This document shows positions 1 through 11,400 of a DNA stretch of 64,000 nt, in pieces. Origin of the DNA: Tetrastigma voinierianum (lineage: Eukaryota; Streptophyta; Magnoliopsida; Vitales; Vitaceae). A program made the translations under genes and the position numbers. Under the pieces are notes generated by a model. The model had not been told where the DNA came from and did not search any database. It was given only the letters and a program-made list of their open reading frames with translations. Position 1 is the first letter of the stretch, and each line of letters begins with the position of its first letter. The stretch spans positions 62,001-126,000 of the forward strand of contig JAEQBH010005096.1 in NCBI GenBank assembly GCA_016808115.1, read 5' to 3'.

Positions 1-39
1 TGGGAAAAAGGACAAAAAAAGTGACTATCATAAAAAAAA

Positions 40-2335
40 AAAGTACTATTGGATATAGATTTCCTATTCCAAGGTTGGATGATATGCTTGATCACTGAGT
101 GGAGCAAGCCAGGAGTGCTTGTGTTTAGCAAGATTGACTTGATGAGTGGCTACACATCAAATCGTATCCGTCTAGGTGATGAGGGAAGACAAAATTTAAG
201 ACAAAGGATGGGTTGTAAAAATGGTTATCATGCTCGGGGCTAACAAATGCTTATAGTACTTTTATGTGGATTATGACCGCTTATTACAACCTTTCTTGAG
301 CAAATTTGTAGTTGTTTATTTTGATGATATTTTGATTCATAGTAATTTGAAGGAGGAGCAAATTGGACACCTTAAGGAAGTGTTTAAGGTGTTGAGGGAA
401 AATAAATTGTATGAAAATTTGAAAAAATGTGTTTTTATATGTTTGACATAGTTTGCTATTTCTTGGCTATGTGTTGAGTAGTGAGGGAATTAAAGTAGAT
501 AAGAAGAAAGTGAAGGCTATTAGGGAATGGCCTACCCCAAAGAATGTCAGTGATGTTAGGAGCTTCCATGGGTTGCAACCTTTTATAAGAAGTTCATTAA
601 ACATTTCAATAGCATTGTAGCACCTATTACAAAGTGTTCAAGAAACGGGAGGTTCCATCAAAGAGGGTTTATATCTTTTGTTTTGATTAAAGAGAAGTTG
701 AGCACAACATATTTCTTGGCATTACCAGATTTTGAAAAGTTAATTGAGGTAGAATGTGATGCTAGTGGAACGGGTATAAGGGTTGTTTTATCCCAAGAGA
801 AGAGGGACCGATCGCTTCTTGAAAATCGCAAAGCAAGACGTAAATTGGCTACTCATGACAAAGAATTTTATGTTGTTTGAGGGCTTTGAAAACTTGGGGA
901 GTACATTCCCCATAACCAAGGATTTCATTCTATACCGATCATCGTGCCATGAAGTACTTTAAGTACACAAAAGCAAAATTAAGTGATGCATGCTAGGTGG
1001 TTAGCTTACACAGAGAAATTCCCTTATAAGCTTGTCCATAAATCAGATAACAAAAATAAAGAGAAAGGATGCATTAAGTGTAGGAGTGACTTTTGGCGAG
1101 AACTTTGAGTTTGGAGATAGTAGGTTTTGAGACATTGCACTATATGCATCGATGATGACTTAAAAAGGCCTGGGTTGTTTCAGGTGCTAAAACAACCCAG
1201 GGTGATTTTTATATACATGATGGGCTTCATGAAGAGTGGGGCAGCCTGGTCTTCCTCAGACTTCTATGTGAGAGGGTCATTAGAGACTTGCATGGTTATG
1301 GTTTAGCGGGTTGTTTTGGAAGAGATAAAACCATTAAATCCCTAAAGGATAGGTATTATTAGCCTATATTGAGAAGGGATGTTACTACTATTGTGTCGAG
1401 GTGCTATGTGTATCAAAGGGCGAAGTGTCAAACTCAAAACACGGGGTTATACATGCCATTACACGCTCCTGGTGCTATATGGGAGGCTCTTTCTATAGAC
1501 TTCGTGTTGGGTTTTCCGTGAACTTAACAAGATATGGATTCTGTTTGTCAGGGTTGATATTTAAGATGGAGCATTTCGGCCATGTAAAAAAAGACTCCGC
1601 ATATGCATCTTCTACAGCCATAATATTCTTAGAGAGGTCGTGGGAGGTTGCATGGAGGCCAAAATAATATTACACTGATCGTGACACTAAGTTCGTTAGT
1701 CAATTTCGAGGTTATTCGACTTGTCATCAACTTCCAACGCACAACACATCCACAGACATATGGGCATACAAATGTTGTTAATAGGACTTTGGGTAATCTT
1801 ATTCAAAGTATTTGTATGGATAGAATTAAAGTAATGGGATTTTTCCATAGCACGTTTTATTTGCCTATAACAATGCCATTCTTAGTGCAACAGAGATCCT
1901 CGTTTTTTCATTGTATACAGAAGTGTCCTAACTATGCTTTATATTTTGTGTGAAGCTTCCAAAGGTCCTGAGTCTTAGTGTAGCAGCTTGTGATTTGTCA
2001 AAGTAAGTTCAAGAGGTGCAAGCAGATGTCAAGAACAAGTTAGAGAAGGCTAATGTAAAGTATAAGATGGAGACAAACAAGCATAGGTGGTTCAATTAGT
2101 TTGATGTTGGTGATGGTTTTCATTAGCAAAGCTCAAATGCAAGGTGGCCATAGCAAGCTTCAACAAAGAAAGTATTGACCATACTTAATTGTTAAGAAGA
2201 TCAACAACAATGCTCATGTGGTTGACTTGCCAAGTTGGATGGGAATTTCAAAGACCTTCAATGTTGTTAATCTTACCTTGTTCCAACCATATATGAATCT
2301 TAGATATCCAGAAAGTAACTCGAGGACGAGTTTTT
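40..2335 (+). pseudogene. Ty3/Gypsy pol remnant, copy A (RT, RNase H, integrase)
   Basis: This is a broken polyprotein of a Ty3/Gypsy LTR retrotransposon. Pieces of reverse transcriptase lie at about 50-530, with the catalytic YFDD at 317-328 inside VVVYFDDILIHS. RNase H follows at about 690-1060 (LPDFEKLIEVECDASG). Integrase lies at about 1270-1960, with the zinc-binding part near 1290-1420, then the core with HPQTYGHTNVVNRTLGN. A C-terminal part (LPSWMGISKTFNVVN) ends near 2330. Frameshifts and stops are frequent. The TAG stops at 1360-1362 and 2124-2126 recur at the matching sites of copy B. The zinc-finger Cys is changed (CYVYQ against CYVCQ in copy B). The usual integrase catalytic Glu in TEVVNR is Asn here. 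No gag or protease is seen; the 5' part is missing or outside the window. Confidence 0.9.
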
Positions 2336-2347
2336 TGTAAGTGGAGG
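2336..2347 (+). other. Polypurine tract before LTR, copy A
   Basis: The purine-rich AAGTGGAGG lies directly after the end of pol coding sequence and before TGTCTGATGC, where the 3' LTR is taken to start. A polypurine tract primes plus-strand DNA synthesis in LTR retrotransposons. The matching site in copy B is at about 56361-56370. Confidence 0.55.
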
Positions 2348-3899
2348 TGTCTGATGCATGGCGTTAAATCAAATCAACCAAAATCCTTATTTCGCTGTTT
2401 CTGAGATATTATCTTTTATTCTTTCGAGATATTATTTTATTTCCCATTATTGTTTCTGGGAGTATTATTTTCTTCTTTCTCGTATTGTTTTGAGAGCTTG
2501 TGGTTTCGTTTTAAGGTACTCTTTTATCACTTTATTAGAAAAAATCAAAGATCTTGCTTTATTTTGTTATTTGGATTAAGACATGTTATTCTTGTTGATC
2601 AATTGCGCTGCACCCTGCGTCACTAAAGTTCAATATATATTCCTAAAGATTTTGAGACTCTTTATATAGACTTTACAGAAAAGAGACTTAACTCTTAAAC
2701 TCCAAGAATGCCAAAAGTTTTGGCTTCTTAGCGACTCCTAAGATTTCAATATGGTAAATATTATCTTGCCCTATTCAATGAATTTTTCCTCTGCTTCATA
2801 GTTTTTCTTTAGGATTTAAAGTCAATTTGTAAATTTATATCATTTTCTTTACTTATTCTTGTTATTTTCGTTGTTGGATTCAGTGATTGTCCTATCACTA
2901 TTCCAAGGGTTCTACAAGAAGATGTAGCCTCAAAGTTCGAGGTTGATGAATATTTGAAGAATTAGAGGTGAGGTCCCGGGTAGGATCATGAAGTAGTTCA
3001 AATTAAGGCCATCCGTGCGGTGGAAATGTCGATATGGGAAGTTCCTGACCAGCTGCAGCAACCATGGGACAAATGAGTTTGCTAACTTTGAGGCCAAGGA
3101 ACATAGGAGCAAGTAACCTATGGTCTAAAACCATTTAGGCAAGTAGATAAAGATCAAACAAGATCATTTAGGTGTTTAATAAAGATCAAATCAAGAAGTT
3201 TGAATTATCTAAGCTATTGAACCAAAATTGGAATCAAATAAAGATTCTATTTTGAAGAGGATTCTTAGACAGCAAATTTCCTATTTCCGTGGTGATAGCT
3301 TAAAGGAAAGTTCGGATAATTCATGGTAGGTCGGTTTGCTATTAGAATAATGATCCAACTCATTCTAAATATTTCATAACTGAATATAAAAGGTTATATA
3401 TTTTGGGCTTTAGAGATACTCGCTAGGTTGATTTGCAAGAGCAGAGCTTGAAGAAGAAACAAGTGAAGTCCGAAAAGGAAGGAGTGTGGAGTGCGCATAC
3501 TTCGAGGTATTGCATGTTAAAAGCGTTTCACTTCTGGTGAAAGATGATGGTACTTATATTCTTCATCTTTTATTAATGTTATATGGGAATGGGTGTGCGA
3601 TGTTGTAGAGAGGGGAATGAAATGAGTTCATTCTTAATTCCATTAGGAGTGATTAAGTTTCAAGAAGGGCTTTATAGAGAGGAGTCTCTGCACCACATAA
3701 GACTAATTGTAAACTCAATCAGATATGGAAATCTCATCGAAGCACACCCCGTGGAGGGTAGATGCTTCAACCACGAAAAATTGATTGTGCCTTTATGTAA
3801 TACATCTTCCACCCCGATCTGTATATCTTTTATTGTGGGGCTAGGCATGAAGTTCAACTCAAATGCACAATTTGTTTTTGTTGTGCCTCAACTTATTCC
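2348..3899 (+). mobile_element. 3' LTR of Gypsy remnant, copy A (split by MULE)
   Basis: Non-coding sequence following the polypurine tract. It is homologous to 56371-57605 plus 60197-60558 in copy B. The LTR start is inferred from the polypurine tract and a TG dinucleotide. The 3' end is not located because the MULE at 3900 interrupts it. TACTTATATTC at about 3551 is the uninterrupted site that in copy B carries the solo LTR 57606-60196. No convincing gene is present in this stretch. Confidence 0.6.
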
Positions 3900-4100
3900 G
3901 AGTTTTAGACATATTGAGGTTATTTAAAAAAAAGTACTCAAATATAGGTTAGAAATGAAAATAGAGCCTAGACTAGTGCGTTTCTAGCCAAGTTGACATA
4001 TTATCAGCACAGCATAGTCAAGGACTATGACATTGTAATTTTTTAAGCACGTCATAGTCACTAACTTATTAATTCGAACTTAAAAAAAATTACAATGTTG
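3900..4100 (+). repeat. Left terminal inverted repeat of MULE copy A
   Basis: The reverse complement of about 12826-13000 aligns here, sharing GGTTATTTAAAAAAA, then GAAATGAAAATA and CTAGACTAGT-like blocks. The inner edge is itself palindromic: AT-rich arms around 4027-4055 and 4079-4099 face each other, which is better preserved in copy B (60680-60755). Confidence 0.85.
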
Positions 4101-5268
4101 CAATCACTGGCTACAACATTATCATTTTAAAATTTATGGTGCACTCTTCTTCTTCTCCATTTGCTCTTCTCCTCCATTTTTCTCCTCCTCTCTTCTTCCT
4201 CCTCTTTAGTGGTTATTAGGGCTTATTTTGTTCTACTTTTTGCACTTCACCCGACCAAATTACTCTATTCCGATCAAGGCAATTCTCCTCACGACAAAAA
4301 CCTACTTCCTCCTTCTCGATTTTTAAGGCTTTTTTTCTGTTGATAGAACCTGTATTGAGATAAAGGTTGAGTTTTTCACAAAGTTTAAGGTTTATAAATC
4401 CTCCACAACAGTTAATGTATGTTTTTCACACACATTTTGTCGTTCACTTTTGTGTAACATTTCTACTATGTTTTTAGGTTTTTTGAAAGCTGAAAATTGT
4501 TTTTATTTGAACCTTAGACTATTTTTTCTCTCGCTTTGTTATTAGTGTTATTCTGAAACAGCTTTTTATTATTTGAATTAAGTGATTTCTGTATTTTATG
4601 TTTGTAATACACATTTCATTATACCTAGTATAGACACAAGGGCCTATTTGATTCTTGTTTTTGGCAAATAATAAGCAGAACGCTTTTGAATACAGGTGTT
4701 ATCTGAAAACTATTTTTATTATCTAAATTCAGTGATTTATGTGTTCTATGTTTGTGTTTTTTAGTAGTCCAAAAGGGAACCAAAAGTGTGCACATTTCAT
4801 TATACCAACTTTAGACACAAGGGTCTATTTGGTTCATGTTTTTTAAAACTATTCTTTAGAATAGTTTTTTAAAACATAGAGAACACCATTTTAACTTGTA
4901 AGTATTGAGGAAACAAAAAGAATAAAGAAAATGATTATTTTGGGATGCCATTATTCTCAGACAGCTATTTTTGTGGGCTTTGCTGTTAGGATCTTAGGTG
5001 AGAAGAAAGGTCAGACTCTGCTGTTTGATATTAGGAATTGGATTGTGTGTTTGTTTTGTAAGACAAACTATATGAGTAGGATTGGTTGCATTGTTGGTTT
5101 CTTTCAAACTGTACTTTGCAGGTGTGCCTTCTTATGAATGACATTTTTGTAATAATATTATCTTATGAATGACATTTGATAATAATATTATCTTATGAAT
5201 GACATATTGTATAGGTAAATAATGTGTGATTCAACTATTCATGTGGTATGTTTTTATAATGGGAAAAC
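4101..5268 (+). other. 5' non-coding part of MULE copy A
   Basis: Contains a CT-rich stretch at 4143-4210 that looks like a leader, then AT-rich sequence. A short block is repeated within it: ACACAAGGGCCTATTTG near 4634 and ACACAAGGGTCTATTTGG near 4813. These resemble termini of the hAT-type MITEs also seen near 15220 and 28350. Three short direct repeats of TTATGAATGACAT occur at 5130-5205. No convincing gene. The same sequence is at about 60756-61890 in copy B, so it predates the block duplication. Confidence 0.5.
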
Positions 5269-8200
5269 TGTCACACCCCCACCCCTACTATCTAAGCAAG
5301 AAGGTGCTTTACCATCTACGTAAATCCCCAAACTGCTAATTCTAACTAATTAATCTCCCGTGAGTCAAGCCGCTTTGTTTTGCTTCAATCTCGTATAAAA
5401 ATTTTCTTTCTTAAATCCTAGATTTTATAAAATTTCTCGGCAGCATAACAAATGTGGATATAGACATGTCCCAAACCCGTATACACAATTTTACACTATA
5501 TCAAACATAGCAACCAACAACTCCACATTTTCATAACCATACATTATGTACATACATATATTCCTTTATACAAGTTCAAGGTATTTTCATACAAAATTCT
5601 ATTTATACACAGCACTTATACGATGTCGTGGACTTATTGTGCTCAAATATTCGCGTACATGTACCGAAAATAGTTTTAAAATTAAAATAATGAGCTAAAC
5701 GAGCTCATGGAGTGTATGCTTTAGAAATGGTTTGTTTTTTTCTTAAAAACATCTAAAAACTATAAAACTTCCGTTTACATGATATTTTCCCGTAAATATT
5801 TTTTTCTTTGTTTTGCTTTTTACTTTTAAAAGTTTCGAAACTTTTATTGCTTGCTTACTTGAAAGTTTATAAAACCTTTCAAAAATTCGCTGCTTGCTTT
5901 ATCTTACTTTAAAAGTTTCTAAAACTTTTCTCAAATCTCTTGCTTTAAAAGTTGCTCAAAACTTTTCATAAACCTTTTGCTTCAAAAGTTTCTCAAAACT
6001 TTTCATAAACACGGGAGCCTAGGCTCAATCGCATGCTTTGAAATAAAATGGGAGCCTGGGCTCAACCGTTTGTTTTAAACAAACACTTCGGAGCTTCAGT
6101 CAATCAGGTGCCAATGGTTGATTTTTTAAAATTATATAAACATGCTTATAAATCATCAACCACTGGAGGCCTTTCCTAATAGTTGTACCCTAGTGAACAC
6201 GGGAGCCTGGGCATCGACCGTGCCGGTGGAAGGACCTGGGTCCACATCACCTAGGTGGAAGGGCCTTGGCCCACGTCACCTTTTCCTGTAAATATGGTGG
6301 AATTGACCTGGGTCTCATTTACCATAATTTAGTTAGAGCTCTTAACCTTATATACTCGGTCGTGCAGTCTCCTTTAAATGTATGATGCATGTTCTAAGTT
6401 TGCCATTGAGCAATCTAAAATGCATGTATGAAATCCCTAATAACCTGCCGCGCACGTGCGGAGGAATACCTGACGGATGCTTGCTTAAGGCCCAGGGATT
6501 TTTAGTTATTTATTTTACAAAATAGACTTTTGTTTGCTTGCTTGCTCTTTGAAATATGGTTTTATAGTTAAAAACCATTGCTTATTTGCTTTTCATATAT
6601 GGTTTAAAATCAAAACCGTTTGCTTGCTTGTTAAACTCATTGCTTGCCTTTCAAACATGGTTTACAATCAAAACCATTTAAATACCAGTGCAAAACAGTT
6701 CATAATAATACACTAGTATTTGGAAAAATAGGTTTAGAACACTCACCTCTTTGTTTCCCAACTTGAGCACAAATCATACTTTGCACTCCTTTAGCTTGGC
6801 CTACATGCCCAAGCGAATACGGCAGCATATTGTCACCCTACGTATGGCGTATAAAACTAACGTGCTTCTGCATGAAGTCACTTTAAGGTCACACAACATT
6901 CATATGAGTCAAATGTGACATTTACATGAGCACTAAAAAAAACCTAACAAAAAACCACTCATTTTGGTAACCTTTTTCCAACAATACTCTATGGACTTTA
7001 TTACCCAAAAATTATTCAAAGGTCTTCAAAACATGAAACTCTCCAGATCAGTCCTTTATATATCAATGACATATCTTTAAAATTTTAATGTAAATTCCTT
7101 CTCTAAGGCCCTCAACCACATAACACAAGTTACAACATGTTTTTGATTCCAAACTCACTGAATCACCTACGGTATCCTTTATTTCTGGGATCTTAAATCC
7201 ATAAGTGTAAAATGGTTTCTTCACTCATTTGAAGCTATGATTCTAGGTTTCTTCTCAGTGGAATCACCCAATTTGGATCACCAAAACTCAAGTTATTGTG
7301 TTTATCTAGATGACTCAATTTGGCAGAACAGAATCTGCACATAGCTCCACTTTGACAAATTTTCTGGGCACTTTAGGCTTTGTTGCATGCACTTCCTTCA
7401 TTTAACTTATTCCCTAAATTATATTTTACCAGGAATTTGAATCACTCAATTTGGATGAGTGAAACTCCCTTATGGCCAAAACACCACAACCATACTCAAA
7501 ACAGAGGCAAAATCAGTGAGCTACACGAGCTCACCTTTCAGTCCATGTTGGGAGCCTTAGAGGCTACAATTTGCTCTTAGTTTCCTTCTATAAATTGTAG
7601 CCCTATCTCTTATGGTTTTATTACCAATTGGAATCAATTCATTTGGATGATTATAGCAATCTATAGCAAGAACAAAAACAGGGTTTTTACCAGAATTTTG
7701 AGCAGATTTCTTTAAAAACCCAACATTCTCCTTTTTGCAACAATTCCATAATGCCTCAAAAAAACCCACATGAAGTCTAACTCAAAACAACTCCACAACA
7801 CTTGAATAGGTGATTTGGAAATTCACTTAAGCAAACCTATGTGAAAATCAAGAATTCAACCCAAGGTCCACCAATTCCTACAAAACCATAAAATTATGAT
7901 GATTCCATGTTTAATTTCACCAATTGGGAGGTTTTTTTCCCACAAAACTTCAAGAATTCTAGGAGTTAATGTGATCTCTCACAAAACCACAGAACAGACA
8001 ACTAATTTCCATGGAAATGCATACCAAAAGCTCAAGACATCAAAATACACTTAATTCCAAGACAAACATACCTTGATCTTCTTCTCCTCCTCCTTCTTCC
8101 TTCTCTTCCTCTTCCTTCTCTTGGCTCTCTCCTTCTCCTCCTACGTGAAACCTAGCTTTTGGGAGACCAAAATATGATTTTTGACTTTTGTTTTTCCCAT

Positions 8201-8482
8201 TATTATAATATCAACTTTTCATTAATTGAAATTTGACCCTCATCTCTTTAATTTTTCAATTGTAACTTATGCTATTTGTATTGTGGCCCATCTCTACACT
8301 TAATGATTTTCATATTCATGTCCTGTTGCTAAATGAGTGTACCCTTGTTCTCATACACAAATCCCGGGTTCCATAAACTTTCATTTCCTACTTTAGTCTC
8401 CAAAATACTACTATGTGACACTTAGAGCTCTTATATGCCCCTCGGTTGTTATAAGCATGCACTCTCGGGACGGGGCATTACA
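5269..8482 (-). mobile_element. Solo LTR, 3.2 kb, inside MULE copy A
   Basis: Begins TGTCACACCCCC and ends GGGGCATTACA. It is flanked by AAAAC (5264-5268) and AAAC/AAAAC (one A shared with the LTR end, 8482-8486). Copy B has the uninterrupted site GGGAAAACCATAAA near 61891, so the insertion followed the block duplication. Read on the minus strand the termini are TGTAATGCCCCG...GGGTGTGACA, the usual form of plant Gypsy LTRs, which is why the minus strand is chosen. There is no coding sequence, no primer-binding site and no second LTR, so it is a solo LTR left by LTR-LTR recombination. Notable content includes repeated GGGAGCCTGGGCTC motifs at 6013-6070 and 6200. Confidence 0.85.
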
Positions 8483-8495
8483 AAACCATAATAAT

Positions 8496-11400
8496 TGAAA
8501 CATATGTAAATATGTTTGGAACAAAGTTGTTATTGTGTCTTTGGATGTATCGATTGATTGCACATATGATCAGTTGTTAGCTATAATATACTCAATGACA
8601 GGTATTTATAAAAAAAAAAAGTTTAAATTAATCCTCACTTGTAAGTATCCCTTGAAAAAAGGAAATAACTTCCAACCTTGTCCAATATAGGATAACAATA
8701 GTGTGTACCAAATGTTGAAATCGGTTAACACAACTGGAATGGAAGAAAATGAATTGTATCTTGAGCTAGTGCAAGTTAAGCCACAAGTGAATCAATCAGT
8801 TGGTATTTACACAGATTTATTACTTAGTGTGACGCCCCAAAACCCGGGGGTCCATTGACTACCCGTCAACCTGCGGAAACACACATGAATGTCGGGTGAC
8901 CCGACATTTAAATGAAAAATCGGGCGAGTCTCAGCTGTGTGAAGGCTCTACCGGGATACATAACCCTATATATAACTTGTCCCAGCAATCAATATAATGA
9001 TCCATAATTAAACGGCCCCTTGGGCCCTGACCAATACTCATCCTAATAATTCCCAACTATATACAATAGTTTGAAGAGTTAAGAAATTACTCTTATACCA
9101 ACATATATTAAAATGAAAAACATTCTAATACATGTATACCCAATAAAACTAAAGCCACAACCCGGCTTTCTTCTCAAACTCGACCTCTAGGATGAGCCGT
9201 CTCCTCGTACACTCCCTACACCTGAAAATGATATCCCTCGACAAGGTGAGCTATCGCCTAGTAGCGGAATCACCCTAAATGGGTTACTCCCCACCTAAGT
9301 GCATGTCTGATGCTCAATTTAAACACACACCTCCAAGTAAATAAATGATCCTACTTGAATGTCTACATGCGTTCCGTAGGGTTCTCAGAGCTCACTCACA
9401 CTTGCCTAAGCCATATATGAAAATATCATTTTCAAAGAAACAAAACTTGTTGTTCTTGAAAATACACTCTGCAACGTGTCGGTAAAATGGGACTACCACT
9501 TAGGCGGGTGGTTGGTGAGCTTTCCAAAACAGTCATGGTCCTCATCTGAAATGATCTGTTGGCCCATCTCCCAACCCAATTCTCCGGAAAATCATCCTAT
9601 GAAATTCCTTTCGCAACCATATTTGTTTTTCAGAAAATTCATGTCATGCACTAGCACCTAATCTAGGATTTTCAGGTGCATATGAAAATGCACATTATGC
9701 CATTTCAAAGCCCTTATATACAATATATCAAATATATCAATATGCAACATTCTCAAATTTACTCACAACACATGTCATTCAATATAGGTCAAACAACACC
9801 CCAATTAGCTCACTTGAGCAATTCACAATTTCATCTTCCAATGGCCTATACTCACAATTATATTCCATATAATTGAGTAAATCACAATTTTATCTCCAAT
9901 GGCCTATACACACAATTATATTCCATATAATTGAGCAAATCACAATCTCATCTCCAAAGGCCTATACACACAATTATATTCCATATAATTGTGACATCAT
10001 GTTAACACATCAAACTTATGCATTAACCTATTAATTCCACACAACTCAAGCCATTCATTTCAAAAATATTTCAATAAATTATGAAACAAACACTCTAGCG
10101 GCCCCTTCCTGATCACGAGCTGTCCAAATGGGCTCAAAAAATTCTCAAAGAATTCAACAATTCGGTCCGAGTTTGGGATCGATCAGCAACCGTTCGAGGC
10201 CCCTCAACCCAACCTAAACATTACAAAACATTTAAATAAAGTGTAACTTTAAGTAGCCCCTGCCTCACGAAGTTTGTCAAAACTCCAACTTTTTGGTGTC
10301 CATGCGTAGCTCTCATCGCGTAGATCAACTTTGCGCCCCGATTAAAATGACCTGCGGTCAGATTTTAACGCCGTCTGAAAAAGAGCGAAGAGAAGAAAAA
10401 ATAAAAATAAAAATATCTCTCAACCTCTCTCTCTCCTAACGAAAAAATGGCCTCCTGCATCCTGCTTTTTGACTTTTATTATTTTTATAATATTATTATT
10501 ATATTATTATTGTGTGTGTGTATTATTTTGATACACTGCTTATATTGCCTCATTCGGATCCGTTTCTCTCTGAAAAATTTTATTTCTTTTCAGTTCAATT
10601 CTTTAAATGAACTGCTTCGCCATTCGACTTCCGAGATTTTCGTAAAATCTAGTCCACGAAGTCCTTTGGTGATTTATCACCGAAAGTCGTAAAATATTAC
10701 GATTGTCTCGAATTCGTGAAACTTTACGGGTCACTAGATTTCGCGAGATGAATTTAATGGCGCAGTCCTTTTCGTCATTCGAGATCTAGAGAATTTTTTG
10801 TTTTCAACTGAAATTACCGTTTTACCCTTTTTCCATAAATTGAAATTTCTCGGGTCTTACACTTAGAGGAAATGATAATGTGGAGGAAATGATAATGTTG
10901 AGGAATTAGACTATGATGTGAGCCTAGTAGCTCCAATTTTTGTAACTGATAGATGTGAAGTATATGGATATGATGAAGACTATTAAGATCAAGAAGGTGA
11001 TGAAGATGGTGATGATGAAAGTGATGGAGATGTTCAAGCTGATGGACATGTTTCATCTTTCTTAACTCTTCACCAACTTATGGAGAATGAGCAAGGGAGA
11101 TATATCTCTGTGGATGTGACAAGTTGTGATGTTTCAAATAGCCTAGATCTTGAGGACCCAGAAGAGTCACCTCCTATTATGTATCACTTAGCACCATCAC
11201 CTCGGTTTGAAAATGTGGAAAACTTTGGTAATTCTGTTTCAAGTGACTATACTCCATGGGTGAACTATAATACAGAAAACTTAAGTGGAGAATTTGTAGT
11301 TAGCCAAGTTTTTATTTCCAAAGCTTCTTTGCAAGATGTTGTTAAGTTGTACTCTATTAAAGCACACCAACAGTATGTTGTTGTTGCATCTTCAAAAAAA

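Noticed and set aside
3583..3927. 114-codon plus-strand frame
   Set aside because: Falls across the Gypsy LTR and the MULE terminal repeat boundary and is not kept in the paralogous copy near 60,230-60,600.
10814..11056. His-rich minus-strand frame (also at 62231-62422)
   Set aside because: It is the antisense of the acidic Asp/Glu stretch of the MULE transposase; His codons are the complement of GAT-rich codons.
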